DNA of 32,926 nt from SZUA-430 sp036840015. GTDB taxonomy: Bacteria > Pseudomonadota > Alphaproteobacteria > Micropepsales > Micropepsaceae. Under the pieces are notes generated by a model, which saw only the letters and a list, made by a program, of their open reading frames with translations, was not told where the DNA came from and did no database searches. Positions 24,520 through 32,556 of this stretch are shown piece after piece. A program made the position numbers and the translations under genes. Numbering within the stretch: the stretch's first letter is position 1; every line of letters starts with the position of its first letter. Location of the stretch: NCBI GenBank assembly GCA_036840015.1, contig DAISVV010000006.1, forward strand, positions 1-32,926, read 5' to 3'.

Positions 24520-25740
24520 ATGAACGCGCTTCGCATTGTCAAAGCGGCGACGCTTGCCCTGACACTTGCTGCCTGTGTCCCGGTTGCGCAGAAACCCGGC
24601 GCTTCGGACCGCGGCGCTGAACCACGCCTCGTCTTCAAGGCTTCTTCCTTTTCCGCCCTCGATGGCTGGGAGGCTGCGGGCTTGCGCGATGCGCATGCCG
24701 CGTTTCAGGCGTCCTGCCGGGTGATTACCGGGCGGGCGCCGGGCGATCCGCTTGGCGGGGACAAGGCCTATGGAACCGTCGGGGACTGGCAGCCGGCATG
24801 CGAGGCCGCGCTTGCGCGCCCGGTTGCCTCGGAGAGCGAGGCACGGACCTATTTCGAAACCTGGTTCGACACCGTGCAGGTGTTCAATGGCTCGGAAGAG
24901 CGTGGCCTGTTCACGGGCTATTACGAGCCCGAGCTGAATGGCAGCCGACAGAAGGGCGGCCGATACCGCACGCCCCTTCTGCAGAGGCCTGCGGATCTGG
25001 TCGAGGTCGAGCTCGGCCAGTTCAGGCCCAGCCTCAAGGGTGAGCGGGTTGCGGGTCGCGTGGTTGGGGGGCGGCTGGTTCCGTTTTCGCCGCGCCGCGA
25101 GATCGTGGCGGGTGGCCTTGGTGCCAATGGACGGCCGCTTGTCTATGTCGATGACGCTGTCGGCGCATTCTTCCTGCAGATCCAGGGTTCGGGGCGGATC
25201 AAGCTCGACAACGGCGAGATCATCCGCGCGGCCTATGATGGCCAGAACGGGCATATCTACACGGCCATCGGCCGGATCCTGGTCGATCGCGGCGAGATCC
25301 CGCGCGAGACGCTGTCGATGCAGGGCATCCGGGCGTGGCTTGAGGGAAATCCGGACGCTGCTGATGCGCTGATGAACGAGAACGCGTCCTATGTGTTCTT
25401 CAAGGAAGTGCCGATCGGCGATCCGACGAAGGGTGCCAATGGTGCGCAGGGCGTGCCGCTCACGGCTGAAGCCAGTCTTGCGGTCGACCTGAAGCGCCAG
25501 CCGCTTGGCGCACCCATGTGGGTGTAGGCGCCGGCTCCCCCCTCGGGGGCGGGAGCCGACGACGCGGCCTACCGTCGGCTTTTCATTGCCCAGGACACAG
25601 GTGGCGCCATCCGCGGGCCCATCCGTGGCGATGTCTATTGGGGTGCGGGGGCGCGTGCGGAGCAGATTGCCGGACGCATGGCCCACAGGGGGCGGTTGTT
25701 CGTTTTGCTTCCCAAGCCCCTTGCCGGCGCGATCGACTGA
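24520..25740 (+). pseudogene. mltA: Membrane-bound lytic transglycosylase A, broken by an in-frame TAG
   Basis: MltA cleaves peptidoglycan to 1,6-anhydro-muropeptides at the outer membrane. The N-terminus is a lipoprotein signal with lipobox L-A-A-C and Cys19; G-L-F-T-G-Y-Y-E-P-E, P-L-V-Y-V-D-D, F-F-L-Q-I-Q-G-S-G-R and G-H-I-Y-T-A-I-G-R are family motifs. After codon 335 (A-P-M-W-V) there is TAG at 25525-25527. The same frame then continues through R-L-F-I-A-Q-D-T-G-G-A-I-R-G and R-G-D-V-Y-W-G to TGA at 25738-25740. That end carries the family's catalytic Asp, so the truncated product would be inactive. A single base change, for example GAG to TAG, explains it. The following smr gene begins nine bases after 25740, as expected for the full gene. 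A sequencing error remains possible. Confidence 0.85.
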
Positions 25741-25749
25741 GCGGGCGAC

Positions 25750-26343
25750 ATGAAGCGTCGCGATCCCACGCAGGGAGAGATCCAGCTCTGGGAAGAGGTC
25801 ACCCGCGAGGTGGTGCCCGTCAAGCGGGCGCGGCGCAAGCCTTCGCCAGCGCTGCAAGCCGCACCGGCCCGGGCTGCAGGTGGATCTGCTGCCGCGCGAA
25901 AGACAGATACACCGGGCTTGCCGCACGCGAACGCCGGGGCAGAGCGAGGGCGGCCGGCAGCGCCGCAGAGGCTTGACGGATCGACGCTGCGCCGATTGAG
26001 CGAGGGAAAGGTCGAGCCTGATGCCAAGATCGACCTTCATGGCCTGACACAGGTGCAGGCCCATGCACGGCTTGTCACCTTCATCCATCGTGCCCATGCG
26101 AACGGCCTGCGATGCGTGCTGGTCGTTACAGGTAAAGGCAGTGCGCGGGATGGTCGCGATGCGGGTGGCGCAGAGTGGATGCACGAGGGAACGCGCGGTC
26201 TCTTGCGCAGCCTCGTGCCGCGGTGGCTGGCGGAGGGTGACCTCAAGGGGCAGGTGACGGGGATTGCCGGCGCCCATGTGCGCCATGGCGGGGGTGGTGC
26301 GATCTACGTCTATCTCAAGCGCAACCGCAGCATGTTCACCTGA
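25750..26343 (+). CDS. Smr-domain protein
   Basis: This 197-residue protein has a low-complexity, basic and alanine-rich N-terminal half (about residues 20-75) and a C-terminal Smr domain. Domain motifs are I-D-L-H-G-L-T near residue 94, V-V-T-G-K-G-S near 125, and H-V-R-H-G-G-G-G-A-I-Y-V-Y-L-K-R near the end. Smr domains cleave or nick nucleic acids in some proteins, including MutS2 and ribosome-rescue factors, but for stand-alone alphaproteobacterial versions the substrate is not settled. It begins nine bases after the full-length mltA stop and ends 29 bases from a convergent gene. There is no signal peptide, so it is cytosolic. Confidence 0.92.
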   Translation: MKRRDPTQGEIQLWEEVTREVVPVKRARRKPSPALQAAPARAAGGSAAARKTDTPGLPHANAGAERGRPAAPQRLDGSTLRRLSEGKVEPDAKIDLHGLTQVQAHARLVTFIHRAHANGLRCVLVVTGKGSARDGRDAGGAEWMHEGTRGLLRSLVPRWLAEGDLKGQVTGIAGAHVRHGGGGAIYVYLKRNRSMFT

Positions 26344-26372
26344 GCGGGCTGTTCGTCAGGAAGCCAGCACGC

Positions 26373-28424
26373 TCATTCGTTCGAGAAGGGGTCGTCAAGC
26401 GACCGCTGGTCGTAGGCACCGTCATAGGTTGGTGCACGACGCTGCGCACCCTGGGCCTGCGGTTTCTGGATCCGCAGCATGAAGGGGCCTGTTCCCTCGG
26501 ATCGGATCCTTGCCACGGGCACGCCGAGCCTGACGAGTTCGTCCCTGACGGCGTTCAGCCGGCGGCGCCAGAGGCCTGCGTCTGCTTCGCGCTGCCCAAT
26601 TGCAAAGATGCGGATGCTGACTTCGCGGTTCGACTGAAGCGACTGGGATGCGGCCGAGGCGAGCACGTTGAAGCTCTCGCGCGTGAGGTTTGACTTTGCC
26701 TCGGCGAAGGCGACGTGCATCAGGACGGGCCGTGGCTGCGCCATGGCCGGGTTTGCCGGCGCTGCGGGCGTGTTGCCGATGGAGGGCGTGCGATCGCCTG
26801 TGATCGCGACCGGCGAGGCGGGATAAGGCGGGATTGGCCCTGAGGTTGCCGATGGTGCGGCGGGTGCGACCTTGGGGGCCGAGCCGGGCAGGCCCGGATA
26901 GGCGCCCGATGCCGGTTCGCTTCCAGTTGTGCCAATCGTTCCCGATGGCGGTATCGCCGCCGCCGGCGGCGCCGTCATCGCGGGTGGCTGATAGGAGCCG
27001 GTTCCTGTCTGGCTGCTGCCGCTTCCCATCAAGAAATAGCCACCCAGCAGCAGGACCGATGCAGCAGCGACGCCGAGGCCAAATGCGAGAAGCGGGGTGG
27101 CCGACGAGCCGCTGCCGTGATCCTCGGATGCCACGGGCGTGACGGCGCAGGAGCAGCCTTCCGGATGCGCCATCGATGGCACACACCACGACTTGTATTC
27201 GCCGAGATAGAAAAGTGCGTGATCGTCTGCAGATCCCTTGTCGGGCTTGGGTTCCGGCTTTCTTTCAATCTTCTCCTGGAGAGAGCTGGGTCCGGGCTTG
27301 CTGCCAAAGAGCTTCGGCCACTGCCAGACGGCCTTGATGCCTGATGGCCTTGCCTTGCCGCCTTCGAACAGGAAGACAGGGTGACCGGTGCCCTCGACGG
27401 GGACTGGCGCGCGATCGAAGACGTAGTCGGTTGTCTGGGCGCGCTTCTCGAGGCGCTCGAGCGGGCGGCGCCACTGGTCCGCGGTCGAGACGCGATGGTT
27501 CGTGCGTACAAGAACCATGGTGCGCGACTGGGACTTCTCCGGCAGGGGCAGCAGCGCACCCTGCGGCAGCTTCGTGCCCTTCTTCGACAGCAGAAGGTAC
27601 TTCGTCTTGTTCTCCGGCATGTCGGGGGCGCCGAAGGAGTAGACGTCGAGCAGCTCGAGCAGGTTCTTCAGCAGCGAGAGGATCTCGCCGACCGAGCCAT
27701 GACGGTCCCAGCCATCGTTGTCCTGGCGCGCATCGAGAAGGCCCGATGCGATCAGCACTGCCGGAACATTCAGTTCGGAGATGGTGCCAGGACGCGCGCC
27801 GGCGAGCTCGACGAAGAAGGGCGTGCCGCCGAAACCCTGTTCGCGCTGCGGGCGGGCGTGGCGGGGCGCGCCCCACTGCAGGTCCTTCACGAGCTCGTTG
27901 CGCGAGATTTCCTCGAGGACCCTGAGGGGATTGCGCGTGTGTTCGAGGGTGGCCTGCGCCATGTCGGGACGGATCAGGCGGCCGCGATACTGCTCCTCGG
28001 CCTGCGCATTCACGAAGATGCGGGTCAGAAAGCGGGTGTAGATCTTCTTGGCGCGCTCGGCGGAAAGTTCGGCCTTGCCCTCGTCACGTGGCGACAGCGC
28101 GCGGTAGCGTTCAACGAATTCGCTCATGTACTGCTTGTGCGCGGCAAGAACGTAGCTCACCGGCATGCACATCTGCGCATGGATCTCGAACTGGCCCGAG
28201 GCCAGCGCCTTCACCGTTGCGCCGTCCCAGTGCGTGATCGAGTTGTAGAATGGCACGACGGCGAAATTCGCCTGGCCTGCAATCACCGTGTCGAGGACGT
28301 CAGCAACCGTGGTGCGGAACAGGAGATGACCGATGCTGTTGGCATCGAGCATTGACCGCATCGCCAAATATGAATGACCGCCGTCGCTCTCGGCAAAACT
28401 CACGAACAGGTTTCGCTTGCTCAC
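26373..28424 (-). CDS. Fusion protein: PDT-like domain, transmembrane helix, OmpA-like C-terminus
   Basis: I do not know this architecture. Numbering is from a TTG at 28454; a GTG ten codons later (28424) starts M-S-K-R-N-L-F and is preferred. Residues 15-290 resemble prephenate dehydratase: V-S-F-A-E-S-D-G-G-H-S-Y-L-A at 18-31, F-A-V-V-P-F-Y-N-S at 64-72, and N-K-T-K-Y at 282-286 where PDT enzymes have the catalytic T-R-F. The usual V-P-I-E-N-S Glu is Tyr here. A C-x9-C-x-C group lies at 424-436. One membrane helix spans about 454-476, then a Pro/Ala/Gly-rich linker to about 575, then an OmpA-like domain (F-A-E-A-K-S-N-L-T, R-R-R-L-N-A-V-R-D-E-L) to about 665. The likely topology is cytosolic ligand-binding fold, one helix, periplasmic peptidoglycan-binding domain. 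Neighbour hslU is on the same strand. Confidence 0.75.
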   Translation of the reverse strand: MSKRNLFVSFAESDGGHSYLAMRSMLDANSIGHLLFRTTVADVLDTVIAGQANFAVVPFYNSITHWDGATVKALASGQFEIHAQMCMPVSYVLAAHKQYMSEFVERYRALSPRDEGKAELSAERAKKIYTRFLTRIFVNAQAEEQYRGRLIRPDMAQATLEHTRNPLRVLEEISRNELVKDLQWGAPRHARPQREQGFGGTPFFVELAGARPGTISELNVPAVLIASGLLDARQDNDGWDRHGSVGEILSLLKNLLELLDVYSFGAPDMPENKTKYLLLSKKGTKLPQGALLPLPEKSQSRTMVLVRTNHRVSTADQWRRPLERLEKRAQTTDYVFDRAPVPVEGTGHPVFLFEGGKARPSGIKAVWQWPKLFGSKPGPSSLQEKIERKPEPKPDKGSADDHALFYLGEYKSWCVPSMAHPEGCSCAVTPVASEDHGSGSSATPLLAFGLGVAAASVLLLGGYFLMGSGSSQTGTGSYQPPAMTAPPAAAIPPSGTIGTTGSEPASGAYPGLPGSAPKVAPAAPSATSGPIPPYPASPVAITGDRTPSIGNTPAAPANPAMAQPRPVLMHVAFAEAKSNLTRESFNVLASAASQSLQSNREVSIRIFAIGQREADAGLWRRRLNAVRDELVRLGVPVARIRSEGTGPFMLRIQKPQAQGAQRRAPTYDGAYDQRSLDDPFSNE

Positions 28425-28536
28425 CCGCGTCCCCAATTCCAGCGGACTCGGCAACCCCGGGGATGGGAGGGCCGGTCTCGCTGACCAGGCCCAGAAGCTA
28501 GCGTGAAAGAACTTGGAAGGCGAGTGTTATCAACAA

Positions 28537-28565
28537 TTTAGAGGGCGTTTTTGAGTGCTTGTCAC
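28537..28565 (-). promoter_or_regulatory. Putative sigma70-type promoter for the fusion-protein gene
   Basis: On the minus strand GTGACA (plus 28560-28565) is followed by a 17-base spacer and TCTAAA (plus 28537-28542). The -35 matches five of six consensus bases and the -10 four of six, with ideal spacing. It lies between the hslU stop and the fusion gene and would give a leader of roughly 100 bases to the GTG start. Confidence 0.4.
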
Positions 28566-28601
28566 GCTCACCTTTTGGGTGTGGGCGCGACCCATTTCGC
28601 G

Positions 28602-29912
28602 TCACAGTATGAAGCGTGACAGGTCCGCATTCTTAGCCAATGAGCCAATTTCCCTCTGCACGAAAGTGCGGTCTATCGTTATGCGTGCATTGCGGCTGTC
28701 CGGGGCATGGAAGCTTACTTCCTCCAGCACTCGTTCCATGACGGTCTGCAACCTGCGCGCGCCGATGTTTTCCACGCTGGCATTCACCTCGGCGGCTGCA
28801 TCGGCGAGGGCGTCAATCCCGTCATCGGTGAATTCCAGCTCGACGCCTTCAGTGGCCATAAGGGCCTTGTACTGCTTGATCAGGCTTGCCTCGGGCTCTG
28901 TCAGGATGCGGCGGAAGTCGTCGCGGGTGAGGGCCTGCAGCTCGACGCGGATGGGAAGGCGTCCCTGCAATTCAGGCAGGAGGTCCGAGGGCTTGGCCAA
29001 GTGGAAAGCGCCCGAGGCGATGAAGAGGATGTGGTCGGTCTTCACGGGGCCATGCTTGGTGCTGACGGTCGTGCCCTCGATCAGGGGCAGGAGGTCACGC
29101 TGGACGCCTTCGCGGCTTACGTCTCCGCCGCCACGCTGCGTGCCTTCGCGGGCGCAGATCTTGTCGATCTCGTCGAGGAAGACGATGCCGTCGTTCTCGA
29201 CCGTGCGGATGGCTTCCTGAACGAGTGCATCATTGTCGATGAGCCGATCGGATTCTTCCGCCACGAGCGGCGCATGCGCGTCGGCCACCTTCATCTTGCG
29301 GTGACGCTGCCGGCCGCCGAGTGCCTTTCCGAGCATGTCATTGAGGTTGAGCATTCCCATCTGCGCGCCGGGCATTCCGGGGATCTCGAATGCCGGGAAC
29401 CCTCCTGTTTCACTGAGCTGGAGTTCGATCTCCTTGTCGTCGAGGTCGCCGTTGCGCAGGCGGGTGCGGAAGGCGTCGCGCGTCGACTCCGAGGCGCTGG
29501 TGCCCACGAGCGCGTCAAGCACGCGGTCTTCGGCCGCCTTCTCGGCGCGTGCCTTGACGTCCTTGTGGCGGCGGGCGCGCACCGAGGCGATGCCGATCTC
29601 GAGCAGGTCGCGGATGATCTGCTCGACGTCGCGGCCGACGTAGCCCACTTCCGTGAATTTCGTCGCCTCGATCTTGAGGAACGGGGCATCGGCGAGCCGT
29701 GCGAGCCTGCGCGAGATCTCGGTCTTGCCCACGCCGGTGGGGCCGATCATGAGGATGTTCTTCGGCGTGATCTCTTCCTTGAGACCCGATGGCAGCTGCT
29801 GGCGGCGCCAGCGGTAGCGCAGTGCGATGGCGACGGCGCGCTTGGCGGCCGCCTGTCCCACGATGTAGCGGTCAAGCTCGATGACGATCTGGCGGGGTGT
29901 GAGGGCGCTCAT
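28602..29912 (-). CDS. hslU: ATP-dependent protease ATPase subunit HslU (ClpY)
   Basis: This 436-residue AAA+ unfoldase feeds substrates to HslV. The N-terminal domain has L-D-R-Y-I-V-G-Q, Walker A is G-P-T-G-V-G-K-T at 57-64, the pore motif G-Y-V-G-R-D is near residue 90, Walker B and sensor regions include G-I-V-F-L-D-E-I-D-K-I, and the C-terminal L-S-R-F-I-L tail is the conserved segment that inserts into HslV. The inserted I domain between about 110 and 240 is of normal length. The gene begins six bases after the hslV stop. The ATPase looks complete, which contrasts with the altered active site of its partner HslV. Confidence 0.97.
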   Translation of the reverse strand: MSALTPRQIVIELDRYIVGQAAAKRAVAIALRYRWRRQQLPSGLKEEITPKNILMIGPTGVGKTEISRRLARLADAPFLKIEATKFTEVGYVGRDVEQIIRDLLEIGIASVRARRHKDVKARAEKAAEDRVLDALVGTSASESTRDAFRTRLRNGDLDDKEIELQLSETGGFPAFEIPGMPGAQMGMLNLNDMLGKALGGRQRHRKMKVADAHAPLVAEESDRLIDNDALVQEAIRTVENDGIVFLDEIDKICAREGTQRGGGDVSREGVQRDLLPLIEGTTVSTKHGPVKTDHILFIASGAFHLAKPSDLLPELQGRLPIRVELQALTRDDFRRILTEPEASLIKQYKALMATEGVELEFTDDGIDALADAAAEVNASVENIGARRLQTVMERVLEEVSFHAPDSRNARITIDRTFVQREIGSLAKNADLSRFIL

Positions 29913-29918
29913 GGTGGT

Positions 29919-30476
29919 TCAAAGTGTCTCGATGGTGAATTCGTGATTGGTGTAGACGCAGAGATCGGCTGCGATCTTCATCGAGCGACGTGCGATTTCC
30001 TCGGCGTCGAGGTCCATCGGGGAGAGCGCGCGGGCGGCGGCCAGTGCAAAATTGCCGCCTGAGCCTATGCCAATCAGGCCGTCCTCCGGCTCGACGACAT
30101 CGCCCGTGCCTGACAGGATCAGGCTGACGCTGGCATCGGCGACGGCCAGCATGGCCTCGAGGCGACGCAGGTAGCGGTCGGTGCGCCAGTCCTTGGCGAG
30201 CTCGACGGCGGCCCTTGTCAGGTTGCCGGGATAGGTCTCAAGCTTGCCTTCGAGGCGCTCGAACAGCGTAAACGCGTCGGCCGTCGCCCCTGCAAACCCG
30301 GCGATGACACGGCCGCCGGAGAGCCTGCGGACCTTGCGGGCATTGGCCTTCATCACGGTCGGGCCGAGGCTTACCTGGCCGGCGCCTGCGACAACGACGC
30401 GCCCGTTCTTGCGCACCGAAAGGATGGTGGTCCGCCGCCAGATGCCATGGCCCTCGGTCGCGTCACTCGTCGGCAT
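29919..30476 (-). CDS. hslV: ATP-dependent protease subunit HslV (ClpQ), with altered active site
   Basis: This 185-residue proteasome-like N-terminal-Thr hydrolase pairs with HslU. The mature chain should start at Thr16 in W-R-R-T-T-I-L-S-V-R-K. Matching residues include the Lys33-equivalent in N-A-R-K-V-R-R-L, G-F-A-G-A-T-A-D-A-F-T-L-F and A-V-E-L-A-K-D-W-R-T-D-R. Two changes are unusual. The residue before Thr1 is Arg (codons 14-15 R-R), where alphaproteobacterial HslV normally has H-G, needed for propeptide removal. Mature position 17 is Ala (A-G-A-G-Q-V at 30381-30383), where Asp17 is nearly invariant and part of the catalytic set. A Gln-to-Pro change follows at L-G-P-T-V-M-K. Activity is doubtful as sequenced, although the frame is open and the neighbour hslU is intact. 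Confidence 0.94.
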   Translation of the reverse strand: MPTSDATEGHGIWRRTTILSVRKNGRVVVAGAGQVSLGPTVMKANARKVRRLSGGRVIAGFAGATADAFTLFERLEGKLETYPGNLTRAAVELAKDWRTDRYLRRLEAMLAVADASVSLILSGTGDVVEPEDGLIGIGSGGNFALAAARALSPMDLDAEEIARRSMKIAADLCVYTNHEFTIETL

Positions 30477-30562
30477 TGCGTCTCCCTTCGCGCATTGTTA
30501 GGGCTTTTCCAAGAAAAAGGGCCACGGCTGCAGGAGCCGGCCTGCCCAGAGGTAAACGTTAC

Positions 30563-31156
30563 ATGCGCAAAGCATCGGTCGAACGCAAGACGCGGGAAAC
30601 GGAAATTTCCGTCAGCCTCGACCTTGACGGGTCCGGCAATTTCGACATCAGCACGGGGATCGGTTTCCTCGATCACATGCTTGAGAGCTTCTCCAAGCAT
30701 TCGGGCATCGACCTTGCGGTTCGCGCGAAGGGCGATACGCATATCGACTTCCATCACACGACCGAGGATACGGCGATCGTCATCGGGCAGGCCATCGCGA
30801 AAGCGCTTGGCGAACCGAAGGGGATCCGGCGTTTCGGCTCGGCGCTGATCCCGATGGACGAGACGCTCACGCGCTGTGCCATCGACGTGTCGGGGCGTCC
30901 CTACTTCATCTGGAAGGTGTCGTTCAGCCGGGCGAAGCTGGGCGAGATGGACACCGAGCTGTTCAAGGAATGGTTCCAGGCCCTGTCGCAGAATGCGGGG
31001 CTGACGCTGCACATCGAGAACCTCTACGGCGAGAACAACCATCACATTGCCGAGAGCTGCTTCAAGGCATGTGCGCGTGCGCTCCGGCAGGCGCTCGAGG
31101 CCGATCCGCGCCAGGCGGGTTTGGTTCCGAGCACGAAGGGAAGCCTCGGCCGCTGA
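30563..31156 (+). CDS. hisB: Imidazoleglycerol-phosphate dehydratase
   Basis: This 197-residue manganese enzyme converts imidazoleglycerol phosphate to imidazole acetol phosphate in histidine synthesis. Duplicated metal-binding motifs are present: F-L-D-H-M-L and D-F-H-H-T-T-E-D in the first half, and N-N-H-H-I-A-E in the second, plus the C-terminal P-S-T-K-G-S-L. No phosphatase domain is fused at the N-terminus, so this is the monofunctional alphaproteobacterial form. The ATG at 30563 is preceded by AGAGGT at a suitable distance and gives M-R-K-A-S-V-E-R-K-T; the longer open frame upstream overlaps the hslV start. It opens the hisBHAF operon, divergent from hslV across 86 bases. Confidence 0.97.
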   Translation: MRKASVERKTRETEISVSLDLDGSGNFDISTGIGFLDHMLESFSKHSGIDLAVRAKGDTHIDFHHTTEDTAIVIGQAIAKALGEPKGIRRFGSALIPMDETLTRCAIDVSGRPYFIWKVSFSRAKLGEMDTELFKEWFQALSQNAGLTLHIENLYGENNHHIAESCFKACARALRQALEADPRQAGLVPSTKGSLGR

Positions 31157-31174
31157 GGAGGCGGGACAGTCTTC

Positions 31175-31828
31175 ATGACCGAGTGCGTCGCCATCATCGA
31201 CTATGGGTCCGGCAACCTGCGCTCGGTCGAGAAGGCCGTGATGCGTGCGATTGCCGACAACGGGCTTGATTGCCGTGTCAGCGTTACTTCGTCGCCCGAA
31301 GCGGTGCTGTCGGCTTCACGCATCGTGCTGCCGGGGGTTGGCGCCTTTGCCGACTGCATGCGCGGCGTGCGGAAGATCGAAGGACTTGATGCGGCACTTG
31401 TGCAGGTCGTGCGGCGAAAGGGCAGGCCTTTCCTCGGGATCTGCGTGGGCATGCAGCTGCTGGCTGACGAGGGGCTGGAACATGGGCGCTCGGCGGGGCT
31501 TGGGTGGATCCCGGGCGATGTCGTGCGGATCGAAACCGGGCAGGCCCAGCTGAAGGTGCCCCACATGGGGTGGAACGAATTGGCGCTCGTGCGGCCGCAT
31601 CCGGTGCTTGCCCACCTGGGGACGGGGGCTGCGGACCATGCCTATTTCGTTCACAGCTATCGCTTCCGTGCTTCGGATCCCCGCGACACGATTGCAACGA
31701 CCGAGCATGGCGAGACGATCTGCGCGGCCATCGGCCGGGACAACATCATCGGCACGCAGTTTCATCCCGAGAAGAGCCAGGCGTTCGGGCTGATGCTGCT
31801 CGCCAACTTCATCCGGTGGCGGCCATGA
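31175..31828 (+). CDS. hisH: Imidazole glycerol phosphate synthase, glutamine amidotransferase subunit
   Basis: This 217-residue class I glutamine amidotransferase supplies ammonia to HisF. It starts with V-A-I-I-D-Y-G-S-G-N-L-R-S-V, carries the oxyanion-hole and nucleophile segments L-P-G-V-G-A-F and G-I-C-V-G-M-Q-L-L with the catalytic Cys, and ends with F-H-P-E-K-S-Q, which supplies His and Glu of the triad. All catalytic residues are present. AGGAGG lies just upstream of the ATG. Its stop overlaps the hisA start (ATGA). Confidence 0.97.
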   Translation: MTECVAIIDYGSGNLRSVEKAVMRAIADNGLDCRVSVTSSPEAVLSASRIVLPGVGAFADCMRGVRKIEGLDAALVQVVRRKGRPFLGICVGMQLLADEGLEHGRSAGLGWIPGDVVRIETGQAQLKVPHMGWNELALVRPHPVLAHLGTGAADHAYFVHSYRFRASDPRDTIATTEHGETICAAIGRDNIIGTQFHPEKSQAFGLMLLANFIRWRP

Positions 31829-32556
31829 TCCTCTTTCCGGCGATCGACCTGAAGGGCGGCAAGTGCGTGCGCCTGCTGCGCGGCGAGATGGCCAGCGCGA
31901 CTGTCTTCAACGACGATCCGGGGCAACAGGCGCAGCTCTTTTCGGCACAGGGTTTCCGCTGGATCCACGTGGTGGACCTTGATGGCGCGTTTGCCGGCAG
32001 CAGCGTCAACACCGATGCAATCCGCCGCGTGCTCTCGATGAGCGGGCTTCCCGTGCAGCTGGGCGGGGGGATCCGTTCGCTTGCGGCCATCGAGCACTGG
32101 CTTGGAATTGGCGTGAACCGGGTGATCCTCGGCACGGTTGCCGTCACCGATCCCGCGCTTGTGCGTGAAGCGGGGCGGCTGTTTCCCGGGCGCGTTGTCG
32201 TCGGCATTGATGCGCGCGAGGGCCGCGTGGCCATCCAGGGCTGGGGCGCGGGAACCGATGTTGCGGCGGTCGAGCTTGCGCGTCGGCTGTCGGATGCCGG
32301 GATCGGGGCGATCATCTATACCGATATTGCCCGAGACGGGACTGGGCTTGGGCTCAATCTGCATGAAACGGCCCTGGTGGCAGAGGCTTCGCCTGTTCCC
32401 GTCATCGCCAGCGGTGGCGTAGGGTCGCTGGCGGACCTTGAGGCGCTCAAGTCGCTCAACCATCCCAACATTGCCGGTGTCGTCTGCGGGCGTGCGCTCT
32501 ATGACGGGCGGCTTGATGCGCGTGCGGCGCTCATGGCCATCGAGGGGCGTTCGTGA
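31825..32556 (+). CDS. hisA: Phosphoribosylformimino-5-aminoimidazole carboxamide ribotide isomerase
   Basis: This 243-residue (beta/alpha)8-barrel enzyme isomerises ProFAR to PRFAR in histidine synthesis. The N-terminal P-A-I-D-L-K-G-G-K-C-V-R-L contains catalytic Asp8, the middle V-V-G-I-D-A-R-E-G contains the second catalytic Asp, and Y-T-D-I-A-R-D-G-T plus A-S-G-G-V-G-S are phosphate-binding loops. The start ATG at 31825 overlaps the hisH stop; a longer open frame through hisH is an artefact. The stop overlaps the hisF ATG by one base (TGATG), so hisH, hisA and hisF are coupled. Confidence 0.97.
   Translation: MILFPAIDLKGGKCVRLLRGEMASATVFNDDPGQQAQLFSAQGFRWIHVVDLDGAFAGSSVNTDAIRRVLSMSGLPVQLGGGIRSLAAIEHWLGIGVNRVILGTVAVTDPALVREAGRLFPGRVVVGIDAREGRVAIQGWGAGTDVAAVELARRLSDAGIGAIIYTDIARDGTGLGLNLHETALVAEASPVPVIASGGVGSLADLEALKSLNHPNIAGVVCGRALYDGRLDARAALMAIEGRS

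Noticed and set aside
24253..26286. A 677-codon minus-strand frame over timA, mltA and smr
   Set aside because: It is antisense to three genes with clear motifs; it is rich in Arg and Pro without any recognisable domain.
28585..28602. Possible terminator hairpin after hslU (CGCGA...TCGCG)
   Set aside because: The stem is only five or six pairs and no U-run follows; such short GC stems are expected by chance here.
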